From the IMG/VR virus record IMGVR_UViG_3300044765_000155, positions 1 to 40,781 of that record: DNA of 40,781 bases. One strand, given 5' to 3'. The stretch comes from a virus. This document shows, one piece after another, positions 1-6,978 of this stretch; the stretch's first letter is position 1; the number at the start of each line of letters is the position of its first letter. Under the pieces are notes generated by a model. That model searched no databases, was not told where the DNA came from, and saw only the letters and a program-made list of their open reading frames with translations. Both the position numbers and the translations under genes were made by a program.

Positions 1-163
1 GCTCCACTGCCAGGTCCTGGTCGGGTTGCGACAAGGCATCTGATGTGGAGAGAGCACGAGCTAGCAGTCCCGCTGTGTCGAACCCTTCATGATGATCGAA
101 GTTGATCCACAAGTCGTACTGTGTGAAGGGATCGTAGGGATTGGCAGCCAACGACAACATCAT
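1..163 (-). CDS. Conserved phage protein of unknown function, N-terminal part only
   Basis: The reading frame starts at a tandem ATG ATG (158-163) and stays open to the window edge, so only the first 54 or so residues are present. They include a run of the form NPYDPF, then a Tyr/Trp/Asp-His-His stretch and LLARALSTS. I have an impression of similar short proteins in actinobacterial phages, but no function is known to me. The start lies 8 bases after the stop of the RNA polymerase gene, so both are probably on one message. A weak GGGGTGA lies upstream inside the polymerase 3' end. The rest of the gene is outside the window. Confidence 0.7.
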   Translation of the reverse strand, partial: MMLSLAANPYDPFTQYDLWINFDHHEGFDTAGLLARALSTSDALSQPDQDLAVE

Positions 164-171
164 GTCAGCCA

Positions 172-2901
172 CTACACGTCACCCCTTTGCTGGGCGGCCT
201 TGAGTGTGCTCACACTGATGCCCAATGCAGCAGCTACATCAGCAGTGGTAGCACCAGCAGCCAGCATGGACTTGGCCCTGCTGGTGATGGCAGTAGTCAT
301 GACTGTGTTGGTGCGTGGCATGCTCAGCTCAGCCACCCGCTTGGGATCGACATAGCCAAGGATGTCACGCAGTCTGCTACTACTCACAGCACCAGCCTGG
401 ATTGCATCCCACTGTCGATCACTGATCTCAATGGTTGGGCGCTCCAGACCAAGCCTTGCTCTGGCTGCAGCCAAGGCCTGACGTTCTACCTTCTTGAGCC
501 TGTCCTGATCGACACGCAGAGTCGGATCCTCCTGGCGCTTGGCCTTGACCACTACACCAGCAGCGATCTGGGCCTTCCTGTCCAGGGGCTTCTGTTTCTG
601 CGCCGCCCTCAGCTGAGACACAAGGTCATCGACCTCAGCCTTGTAGATCTCCCTGGCCTTGGGGTTGATCGGAGGGTTCGGTGTACGATCGGACTTGAGA
701 CGAGCTGCATTGGCCATAGCCTTCATGGCATTAGCGTGCTCTGCATAGAGCTTCTCCACAGGATCGTTCTTGTCCCGTACCAAAGAGAAAGCGTCCTGAG
801 TATCGGCCAGACGCTTGATCTTGGACGTGACCGGAACCTTCTGATCCGTATAGGTCTGAGTCTTGGGATCGTACTTGTTTCTGGTACGACCCGTTTCCTC
901 AAACTGGAGAACACCCGTCTCCTTGTCGATTGCTCCACCCTTAGCCGCACTCCGAAGCTTGCGCTCAGGAACACGAATCTCAGCAGTGGCCTTGGACAGC
1001 AGAGTCGTAGCACCAGCATCCGGTCGACCCTGATACAGAGTCTTGAGCTGCTTGATGCCGTTGTCGATCTCTGACTGCTTGTAATCGAGCTTGTGCTTCT
1101 CAGCATCGATGACCACCATGGAATGGCGGACAGCTCGGACCACATGCTCAGGCTTAGCACCCTGGATCTGCATGTCGGTGATGAGGTTGGTGATCATCCC
1201 CATCTCGAGACCCGTGTTCGTCATCAACTTGAAGTTGCCGACGGGACGGCCCTTAGAATCCACACCGGTCTGCTCGAAGCCGCCGTACTTACGCTTCGGG
1301 TCGAAGTTGTTCAGACCCTCTTCGTAGACCTTGGCTGCGGACCCCATGGACTGAGATCCCTTGATCTTTCCGGCTCGGTTGGGGATGACGATGACGGTAT
1401 CGCCGTCGAAGTCAGCTCCTGAAAGGCGCTCTGCCACCGAGGGGTGGATTCCAATCGCGTCCGTGGCATTGCCGAGAAGACGCTTAGCCGTCCTGTTATT
1501 GTTGTTGACAGTGACTTCCGGAATCTCGAAACGGCCTCCGTGAGGATACCGAATGAGGACAACTCTCTCTCCCGTCTCAAAGTTGGGTGCGTAGATCTCG
1601 TTCTTCGCCATCTTAGGCATCGGGATGATGACCTGAGTCCTCTGACGAGGGAAGGCTGCAGCACGAAGGTCCACAGCGTCGGAGTCGATCTGATCAGCGA
1701 AGGATTCGAGCTCCTTCTTACGAACAACGGGGTTCGTGATCTTGTTGATCTCGTCCAGACGGCTCTGAACCTGAGCACGAGTTTCGGCCAGCTGAGACTT
1801 GATGAGCGAGTGCGGCTGCTTGGCCAGCATCTGACTCGGGACCGACTTTCGCCAATCCTCCCAGTCGCCTTCCTCATTGACGATGTTGATGGCCGACTTG
1901 ACCTTCTCCTTGCCCGTCTTCGGGTCAATGGTGACGATCTGCCGCTTGATCTGAGAACCAAACGGATTGTCGGAGTCAGCCTTCATCGGCTTGAGAGCGC
2001 CCATCTTCCCAACGGACGGACTCTTGCTCGAGTGGACCTCGAGATCGACACCGGGCGGGAGATCCGGGTTGAGAACCGCCACACCCTTGATGAAGTGCGT
2101 TCCGTCGACAGCAATGCGAGCCTGAGCGTAGGTGTTCTTACCCATATCCAGATCCGCAACACCAGGACGAACGTATACGATTCCGTCCTGATCGCTGTTG
2201 AACTTCACGTCGACTCGAGACGAGTTGACCGAAATCGGCGGGTGAATGCCGAAATATGTCAACCCATCGTCCTCTGTCCACTCACCCATGGTGTGGATCT
2301 TGTCCACCATCTTCTTGGCCTGACCGAACGTGACATCCGGACCCACGATGACCTTGTGATTGATCAGGTGGTTGGTGCCCGGAAGCTTGACCTGAAGGTT
2401 GTAGGTGTTGTAACCCTCATCCCGCAGAACCGCGACTGCCGACTTGAGTTTGGTGTCAGCAATGCCGAGATGATGCTCGACACCCTTACCAATATCGACA
2501 ATCTCATGCTCATCCACATTCTTACGAATGATTTCGGCCGTCTTACGAAGAGACGACTCCTTCATGTTCTCGCTGTTCTTCAGACGAAGACGAACGGTCG
2601 GGGCTGGGATCCCCATCTGATCGGCAATGGCCTGAATCGCCGTTCCCTTGTCTCGGAGAGCAACCGCACGACGAGTTTCCTCGAGAACGATCTGCTCCTT
2701 GGCGATGGTCGTGGTCGAACGAAGGTCCTGAACCGACAAACCGACAGCCTTGGCGATCTCGACCTGACTCAGGCCCTGGGCCTTCATCGAATCTACCGTC
2801 TGGTAGAACTGGAGAGAACGAGCGTACTCATCCTTCCCTGAACCCCACGGGTATCGCCCCGACTTGCGGAGGATGCCGTAATGCAGAAGTTCGTCGCTCA
2901 C
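172..2901 (-). CDS. DFDGD-type single-chain RNA polymerase with helix-turn-helix segments
   Basis: This 909-residue protein carries ADFDGD at 496-501, the metal-binding signature of the beta-prime double-psi barrel of multisubunit RNA polymerases and of the phage YonO/QDE-1-like single-chain enzymes. The context also fits: IHPSVAERLSGADFDGD resembles the beta-prime HPLVCxAxNADFDGD stretch, and VVLIRYPHGG (447-456) resembles the conserved NRxPTLHR region. A segment near 265-300 (KGVAVLNPDLPPGVD) may be the partner barrel. Three helix-turn-helix-like segments stand out: LSQVEIAKAVGLS (44-56), IQAIADQMGIPAPTV (89-103) and, at the C-terminus, TADVAAALGISVSTL. The N-terminus has HYG then GRYPWGSG (7-22), a tag-like motif seen in phage virion-associated proteins. 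The start is GTG, overlapping the upstream stop as GTGA, with GGAGGAG upstream. The likely role is transcription of phage genes; template type and partner factors are unknown. The family call rests on motifs only. Confidence 0.8.
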   Translation of the reverse strand: MSDELLHYGILRKSGRYPWGSGKDEYARSLQFYQTVDSMKAQGLSQVEIAKAVGLSVQDLRSTTTIAKEQIVLEETRRAVALRDKGTAIQAIADQMGIPAPTVRLRLKNSENMKESSLRKTAEIIRKNVDEHEIVDIGKGVEHHLGIADTKLKSAVAVLRDEGYNTYNLQVKLPGTNHLINHKVIVGPDVTFGQAKKMVDKIHTMGEWTEDDGLTYFGIHPPISVNSSRVDVKFNSDQDGIVYVRPGVADLDMGKNTYAQARIAVDGTHFIKGVAVLNPDLPPGVDLEVHSSKSPSVGKMGALKPMKADSDNPFGSQIKRQIVTIDPKTGKEKVKSAINIVNEEGDWEDWRKSVPSQMLAKQPHSLIKSQLAETRAQVQSRLDEINKITNPVVRKKELESFADQIDSDAVDLRAAAFPRQRTQVIIPMPKMAKNEIYAPNFETGERVVLIRYPHGGRFEIPEVTVNNNNRTAKRLLGNATDAIGIHPSVAERLSGADFDGDTVIVIPNRAGKIKGSQSMGSAAKVYEEGLNNFDPKRKYGGFEQTGVDSKGRPVGNFKLMTNTGLEMGMITNLITDMQIQGAKPEHVVRAVRHSMVVIDAEKHKLDYKQSEIDNGIKQLKTLYQGRPDAGATTLLSKATAEIRVPERKLRSAAKGGAIDKETGVLQFEETGRTRNKYDPKTQTYTDQKVPVTSKIKRLADTQDAFSLVRDKNDPVEKLYAEHANAMKAMANAARLKSDRTPNPPINPKAREIYKAEVDDLVSQLRAAQKQKPLDRKAQIAAGVVVKAKRQEDPTLRVDQDRLKKVERQALAAARARLGLERPTIEISDRQWDAIQAGAVSSSRLRDILGYVDPKRVAELSMPRTNTVMTTAITSRAKSMLAAGATTADVAAALGISVSTLKAAQQRGDV

Positions 2902-3455
2902 AACATCTCCTCCTTCATCGATTCGACCAGCTTGTCGAACTGCTGGATCTTCTCCATGATCTCCTTGACCTTGCTCGGCTCACCCGTGAACTCGAGAACC
3001 TCGTCGTTCTGGTAGATACGACCGATCATCTCGATGTCATACGGGTTGACCTTGTACTCGAGGCAGAACAGCGCGAAGTAGATCAAGATCTGACGAACAT
3101 CGCCCGGGTGAACGCCAGTCTTCAGGTCATGAACCCGAAGGATGCCCTTCTCGAAGGAAATGGCGTCCGCAGTGCCGAAGCAGTTGTCGCTGTAGTACAG
3201 GACCTGCTCGGGCGTCATACGGAAACCAATGGCATCGTTGACGTAGGCATTGATCGTCTGCTTGTTCCGCTGCATGCGGTGCTTGAGCCTGATGGCCTCT
3301 GCGGCGAAGTTGTGTTTCCTGGTTCCGAGCTCGGAAGCGAAGCTGTTCGCAAATATGCGACGCATCTTGGCTTCGTCGTACTCGATCCAGTGACACTTGG
3401 ATGCGCCCATGAAGGCATGCTTGCCCTCAACGCGCCAGTGATCGTTGAAGTGCAC
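2898..3455 (-). CDS. RecB/Cas4-like PD-(D/E)XK exonuclease
   Basis: The 185-residue protein has GTADAISF (about 94-101), then VHDLKTG (108-114) and a downstream Gln in DVRQILIYFALF. This is the D-(D/E)XK-Q layout of RecB/Cas4-family nucleases. It lacks the clustered cysteines of iron-sulphur Cas4 proteins. I chose the GTG at 3455 because GAGGAGG sits about 7 bases before it; this start overlaps the upstream nuclease gene by 29 bases, which suggests translational coupling. It lies between a second PD-(D/E)XK protein and the RNA polymerase gene, so it is probably part of a recombination or DNA-processing module. The fold is likely; the substrate is inferred. Confidence 0.75.
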   Translation of the reverse strand: MHFNDHWRVEGKHAFMGASKCHWIEYDEAKMRRIFANSFASELGTRKHNFAAEAIRLKHRMQRNKQTINAYVNDAIGFRMTPEQVLYYSDNCFGTADAISFEKGILRVHDLKTGVHPGDVRQILIYFALFCLEYKVNPYDIEMIGRIYQNDEVLEFTGEPSKVKEIMEKIQQFDKLVESMKEEML

Positions 3456-3723
3456 GCAACACCTCCTCTTCGTTCTCAGGGTAGATGAAAGACGAGAAAC
3501 AGCACTTCGTCCCCCACAACTTGACGTAGTAGTCTTGGTTCGGGCGCTTCTTGGACTTCTCCGACGCCTTTACCTCAAGGACTGCCCACCTACCGTTCGG
3601 AGCAAGGATCAACAAATCCGGGATCCCCTGAACGACATTCGGGTCCAGACACACAATCTCGCAGCCAGGAATCAGGTTCTTGATTCGCTTCACGAGTTGA
3701 CTCTGGTATTCCCTTTCGAGCAT
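3427..3723 (-). CDS. VRR-NUC-like / resolvase-type nuclease
   Basis: This 98-residue protein has QGIPDLLIL (32-40) followed by WAVLEVKAS (46-54), the D...ExK core of small VRR-NUC or Holliday-junction-resolvase-like nucleases, then KKRPNQ and a Tyr that often packs next to the active site. A strong AAAGGAGGTG precedes the ATG. It is the first gene after promoter-like element E1 and a leader with two hairpins, and it heads a three-gene run: this nuclease, the RecB-like nuclease and the RNA polymerase. A role in resolving replication or recombination intermediates fits the family, but specificity cannot be read here. Confidence 0.75.
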   Translation of the reverse strand: MLEREYQSQLVKRIKNLIPGCEIVCLDPNVVQGIPDLLILAPNGRWAVLEVKASEKSKKRPNQDYYVKLWGTKCCFSSFIYPENEEEVLRALQRSLAR

Positions 3724-3747
3724 CTACACCTCCTTTCACAAAAGTCT

Positions 3748-3787
3748 GAGCCCATGTGGGCTCTGTTGGAAGGACATATGGTGTCCT
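3748..3787 (-). promoter_or_regulatory. Leader with two hairpins, possible attenuator
   Basis: Between promoter-like element E1 and the nuclease start are two inverted repeats: AGGACA/TGTCCT (3771-3787) and GAGCCC/GGGCTC (3748-3763). On the transcribed strand the second is followed closely by ACTTTTG, so it could act as a weak terminator or attenuator before the nuclease/RNA polymerase operon. This is inferred from sequence only. Confidence 0.4.
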
Positions 3788-3790
3788 CCT

Positions 3791-3814
3791 CATTATAATA
3801 CGTGTTTTTTCTAC
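3791..3814 (-). promoter_or_regulatory. Promoter-like element E1
   Basis: Minus-strand element with AACACG, three bases, then TATAAT followed by GAGG. It is a diverged member of the repeated family TTACAYG-N3-TATAT-like hexamer. It lies between the SF2 helicase terminator and the nuclease/RecB/RNA polymerase genes and is the best candidate promoter for that operon. Confidence 0.6.
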
Positions 3815-3835
3815 TATCTCATTTACCATATCAGG

Positions 3836-3865
3836 CAAAACTGTAGCCCCATGTAGGAGCTACAG
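3836..3865 (-). terminator. Terminator after the SF2 helicase gene
   Basis: The arms CTGTAGC and GCTACAG (3841-3865) form a 7-bp stem. On the minus strand the hairpin is followed by TTTTG. It lies just after the helicase stop codon at 3871. Confidence 0.6.
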
Positions 3866-3870
3866 CCGCA

Positions 3871-5070
3871 TCAGTTGTATTTGTCCAGTAGCGACGTCGG
3901 CTTCTGGGCTGGTTCCTTCGGCCATGCTTTCTTGGCGAAGGCTGATGCTTGGAAGTTCTTCTTGCGGTGAAGCGACTTCCAAATGCCCTGGTCGATGATG
4001 GCTCTCGACTTCAGGGTGTAGTAGTGCAGGGTCTCGAACTTGGTATTCAGACGGTCGATGCGCCCATGAGCCTGTTCGTAGTTCTTGTACGAGTACGGCA
4101 GGCTGTAGAAGATCATCGTATCCGTTTCCACACAGTTCCACCCCTCGGATCCCGCCTGATACTGAACGAGGTAGATCCACTCCTCAGAGTCAGGGATGCT
4201 CTGATGGACGTGACCGTTCCACTCGGCCAGAGGCCGGTCGAGTTCCCCGTGCAGACATCGTAGGATTTCGAGTTCGTAGTTGTGGGTGTAGAAGATGATG
4301 ACACGCGGGTTCTCCTCGCAAATCTTGACGGTGGCGTTGTAGCGAGAGATGTCACTGTTCGCACTCTTGCGTAGTAGACGCATCAGCTCGGCCACATCCT
4401 TGATGGGCACATCCTCATAGAAGTTCCAGCGATCGCGCCAGAGAAGCTGTTGCTCCTCCATACTGAATTCCACAGGGACGATGTGCTCTTCTCGTACCGC
4501 CTTCTTCATGAACGGCATCTCGACGAAGATCTGGTCTCGATACTTCTCGAGGATCCAAGGGTCGATGTACCGGTCTACCTTCGGGTGCTTGGAGTAGCGG
4601 CTGAAGACGACGTGTTCTCGGTTGAACTGTGCACGGGACTCGAAGAAGCCGTTGGCGATGAAGATCGTGACGAGGTCCATCCATGTATCGGCCGGCGTGG
4701 CTGATAGGACGATCCACTCATTCTTGGCTGCGATCTTGTAGAAGGACTCGGCCCATGCTCCCTTGCCCACCAGCTTCTGTTCGTCGAAGATGAAGAACGC
4801 GCCTTCTACTTCTTCGAACTTGCTGATGTTGTTCCAGCTCTCGACCTGAAGTGGGTTGCGCAGCGACATCTTCATCGCATCTTCCCACCACTCACCATTA
4901 TCCCGCTTCTTGGCGGTCGTGATGGCGTAGATCGGCTTGGTCTCGTCGAGGCCCGTGAAATATGCCAGCGCCGTGATGGTCTTGCCGGAACCGACACCAC
5001 CTACCAACACGCTTCCCGAATGGAGCTTGGCGATGGCGTCGGTCTGATGCTTCTCTAGGGTAATTGCCAC
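3871..5070 (-). CDS. SF2 helicase (SNF2/DEAD-like)
   Basis: The 399-residue protein has the superfamily 2 helicase motif order: Walker A GGVGSGKT (24-31), motif II variant DEQK (96-99) in place of DEAD/DEAH, motif III SATP (123-126) and motif VI QAHGRIDR (333-340). The second RecA lobe contains GSEGWNC, typical of SNF2-type phage helicases. It is short for SNF2 proteins but normal for compact phage helicases used in replication or recombination. The start is GTG at 5070 with GGAAGGAGGTG just upstream. It sits directly after the 5.1-5.5 kb non-coding control region and before the nucleases, with a terminator behind it. Confidence 0.88.
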   Translation of the reverse strand: MAITLEKHQTDAIAKLHSGSVLVGGVGSGKTITALAYFTGLDETKPIYAITTAKKRDNGEWWEDAMKMSLRNPLQVESWNNISKFEEVEGAFFIFDEQKLVGKGAWAESFYKIAAKNEWIVLSATPADTWMDLVTIFIANGFFESRAQFNREHVVFSRYSKHPKVDRYIDPWILEKYRDQIFVEMPFMKKAVREEHIVPVEFSMEEQQLLWRDRWNFYEDVPIKDVAELMRLLRKSANSDISRYNATVKICEENPRVIIFYTHNYELEILRCLHGELDRPLAEWNGHVHQSIPDSEEWIYLVQYQAGSEGWNCVETDTMIFYSLPYSYKNYEQAHGRIDRLNTKFETLHYYTLKSRAIIDQGIWKSLHRKKNFQASAFAKKAWPKEPAQKPTSLLDKYN

Positions 5071-5180
5071 TCTTTCACCTCCTTCCGGGCTATTACACGT
5101 TTACGCGAAAATATGGTCCCCCTTTGCCTGTGAGATTCTACAGAGTATTTCTCTCTCTATTTATACACTTCTTATGTGTA

Positions 5181-5216
5181 ACTACTATTAAAAACGTGTA
5201 AATGTGTAATAGTAGT
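5181..5216. repeat. Perfect 10-bp inverted repeat enclosing TTACAC boxes
   Basis: ACTACTATTA (5181-5190) and TAATAGTAGT (5207-5216) are exact complements. The 16-base loop contains CGTGTAA and TGTG. Read on the minus strand the segment also contains TTTACACG-N4-TAATAG, close to the promoter-like element family. It could be a regulator-binding site. Confidence 0.7.
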
Positions 5217-5280
5217 ATAATAGCAGGTCAGAGAGGGGTCACGCTCCCACAAGATCTTGATCTGAGCGTGCGGAATTTTT
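5216..5280 (+). ncRNA. Candidate short plus-strand transcript
   Basis: A TATAAT hexamer (5216-5221) on the plus strand is followed about 20 bases later by a hairpin (CACGCTC 5240-5246 with GAGCGTG 5264-5270) and then CGGAATTTTT. That is a promoter-like box and a terminator-like hairpin about 50 bases apart with no ORF. No good -35 box is visible. It would be the only plus-strand transcript in the window. Confidence 0.3.
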
Positions 5281-5398
5281 GGGGAGATTTTCACGATTTT
5301 CAGCAAAAAAAGCGATTTCAGGCGTAATTGCCCAAAAACCTCATTACACGATTACACATTTTTGTTCGGTAAAATCTAGGTCCCCAAAACTAATGTAC

Positions 5399-5458
5399 AA
5401 AAAATGGGAGTCGTAGAGGGGGTCTTGAGGCCAGCATAAGCCCCAAAACCCCCTCTAC
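5399..5458 (-). terminator. Strong hairpin terminator behind the 5497-6027 gene
   Basis: An 11-bp perfect stem (GTAGAGGGGGT 5413-5423 with ACCCCCTCTAC 5448-5458) is followed on the minus strand, after a few bases, by six T residues (5399-5404). It closes the transcription unit that comes from the 8-5.5 kb genes. Confidence 0.7.
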
Positions 5459-5496
5459 TTTCCCCTCAACCTCCTAGAAGGAGGTTTGTGTCCGCA

Positions 5497-6027
5497 TCAG
5501 AGCGCGGCGTCCCGGCCGAGGTCCTTGGAACCCTGGAGCGCCAGCTTCTTGGAGATGTCCTCCACGAGCTGAGTGCCGTCCAGCGGACCCTCCGCGGTCA
5601 CGTTGACCACGATGGTCGTTGCCGTCTCCTGCGGCTTCCCCTTGCGGATCGCCTTGTCCAGGTCGACCTCGTCGATGGTGCCCTTCACCGCCGACTTCGG
5701 CTGAGCCCAGGTCGCGTTGATCGCCGCCTCGGGGGTCTCGAAGTAGTTCTTCTCGAAGTAGTCACGCCGGAAGACGGCCCAGGTCTCCTTGATCTCGCCC
5801 TGAACGGTCACGACGAGCCGGCGGGTGATGAACATCCCCGGGAACGCCCAGGAGATCGCGGTCCCCTTCGGGGTGGGCACCCAGACGTACTTGTCCATGC
5901 GGCCGGGGATGCGACGGGACTCGGTCTCAGCGACCTTCCCACCGCACCACTCAGCGACCTCCTGGAGGTTCTGCGGGGTGACCTTCACGACCTCGAGCGG
6001 CGTGGTGAACATGAACTGCTTCTGCAT
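5497..6027 (-). CDS. Conserved phage protein of unknown function
   Basis: This 176-residue protein begins MQKQFMFTTPLEVVKVTPQN and contains EVAEWCGGKV, then AFPGMFITRR and a FRRDYFEKNYFETPE stretch. The N-terminal half resembles, in layout, the small phage family that also includes the 7545-7871 gene (a WI-type helix, then a beta-rich part ending in a D-x-F-E motif). The C-terminal part (from about 110) is hydrophilic and unrecognised. AAAAGGATATTT lies upstream of the ATG, a ribosome site that also carries the recurrent ATATT word. No function is assigned. Confidence 0.8.
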   Translation of the reverse strand: MQKQFMFTTPLEVVKVTPQNLQEVAEWCGGKVAETESRRIPGRMDKYVWVPTPKGTAISWAFPGMFITRRLVVTVQGEIKETWAVFRRDYFEKNYFETPEAAINATWAQPKSAVKGTIDEVDLDKAIRKGKPQETATTIVVNVTAEGPLDGTQLVEDISKKLALQGSKDLGRDAAL

Positions 6028-6075
6028 GATGGCAAATATCCTTTTCGAAGGTTGCGGGGTTGTTTAGTTGTGTGT

Positions 6076-6396
6076 CTACCGACGGCAGAAGTCGTGCTTC
6101 CGTCCGTACTTTTGATCCCAGAACTTCTTGCAGTGACGGTGCCTCACCGTGATGATCCAGAACGAGCGGTTCGGACGCCCCTCCCACTCGGGATGGATGG
6201 TCCGCTGGTTCCAGTAGCAGGGAGCCTGGTGGATCTTGGTTCCCTTACACGGGTAGAGCATGAAGCGCTCCGCATGGGGGACCTGCATGCCCCAGTAACC
6301 GCTGTCCGTGGCGGGACCATCTGCCTTGGCTGCGGAGACGCCGTAGGCCAGGGTTGCGAGGATGCCGATGAGCACCCCGACGAGAAGCTTCTTCAT
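6076..6396 (-). CDS. Small secreted or membrane-anchored cysteine protein
   Basis: The 106-residue protein starts MKKLLVGVLIGILATLAYG, then VSAAKADG, a typical signal peptide with Ala-rich end (cleavage probably near SAAKA/DG). The mature part is short, rich in His, Arg and Trp, with three Cys (in YPCKG, APCYW and HCKKF) and a fourth near the C-terminus (DFCRR), so disulphides are likely outside the cytoplasm. I do not recognise the family. It may act at the cell envelope, for example in host exclusion, but that is a guess. An AAGGA ribosome site with a poly-A spacer precedes the ATG. Confidence 0.75.
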   Translation of the reverse strand: MKKLLVGVLIGILATLAYGVSAAKADGPATDSGYWGMQVPHAERFMLYPCKGTKIHQAPCYWNQRTIHPEWEGRPNRSFWIITVRHRHCKKFWDQKYGRKHDFCRR

Positions 6397-6412
6397 GGTT
6401 TTTTTTTCCTTA

Positions 6413-6667
6413 TCAGTTGAGTGGTGCAGTGTGTGCTTTCCAAACTCTTTCGAGTTCGTCTGTCATGTTGTCGAGAATTTCCCCGTAGAGCTCGGGGTAG
6501 TAACTCAGGTCGATGTTGCTGGCGAAAATGCGGATGCCCATAGTCTCGCCTTCGGTGCTGGTCAACTCGAGCTCGAAGAGAGTGAACTCCTCGTCCCGAA
6601 CAACCCGCCCGAATATGCGTCGACCCCACAGACCCTTAGGAAAGGCCCGTGGGGTCTCAGCGTTCAT
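6413..6667 (-). CDS. Hypothetical protein, 84 residues
   Basis: The ATG overlaps the upstream stop as ATGA, so it is translationally coupled to the 6664-6978 gene. The protein has a beta-strand-like N-terminal half (GRRIFGRVV, FTLFELELTS, GIRIFASN) and an acidic helical tail (YPELYGEILDNM). I do not recognise a family. It belongs to the replication-side operon between the SSB-like gene and the secreted protein. Confidence 0.7.
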   Translation of the reverse strand: MNAETPRAFPKGLWGRRIFGRVVRDEEFTLFELELTSTEGETMGIRIFASNIDLSYYPELYGEILDNMTDELERVWKAHTAPLN

Positions 6668-6978
6668 CCGTTCAGACGGTCACCCGGCTCGACCGTCGAG
6701 GTGATCGTCACGGTTACCTGCTCGGGCCGGCCCATGTCGACCCAGGTCTGGAAGTCGAGATGGACTCCTCGAGTCAGGGTGCGATCCCCGTACTGGTTGA
6801 TGTCGAACAGAGCGAAGATGATCAGGCCGTCGGGACGCCGCGCCTGGAGGTCCAGGACCGTCTGGGTCTGACCGAGAACCCTGGAGCCCTCCGTGTCCAT
6901 GGCTGATCTCTGCTGATCGCCCAGGACCTCGTTGGTCCGCTCGTCGGGGTTGTCGCCCCTGAACATGTTCCTCGGCAT
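6664..6978 (-). CDS. Hypothetical protein, 104 residues
   Basis: The ATG shares one base with the stop of the SSB-like gene (TGATG). The protein has a charged N-terminus (RNMFRGDNPDERTNEV) and a beta-rich C-terminal half (LIIFALFDINQYG, VTVTITSTVEPGD). I see no catalytic motif or membrane segment. Tight coupling to the SSB-like gene suggests a role in DNA metabolism, but this is inferred from position only. Confidence 0.72.
   Translation of the reverse strand: MPRNMFRGDNPDERTNEVLGDQQRSAMDTEGSRVLGQTQTVLDLQARRPDGLIIFALFDINQYGDRTLTRGVHLDFQTWVDMGRPEQVTVTITSTVEPGDRLNG

Larger units (their letters stand above)
5071..5496. other. Non-coding AT-rich region with TTACAC boxes; candidate control region or origin
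   Basis: At 426 bases this is the longest gene-free stretch. It is far more AT-rich than its neighbours. TTACAC or its complement GTGTAA occurs at about 5093, 5175, 5195, 5203, 5344 and 5352. A perfect 10-bp inverted repeat (5181-5190 with 5207-5216) encloses two of the boxes. There is a plus-strand TATAAT (5216-5221), a hairpin with plus-strand T-run (5240-5280) and a minus-strand terminator (5399-5458). Iterated boxes beside replication genes suggest an origin or operator cluster. No ORF of note is visible on either strand. Confidence 0.55.

Noticed and set aside
5488-6420. Plus-strand open frame of 310 codons opposite two small genes
   Set aside because: Leu/Arg/Asp-biased shadow with no ribosome site; both minus-strand genes have good sites and sensible composition.
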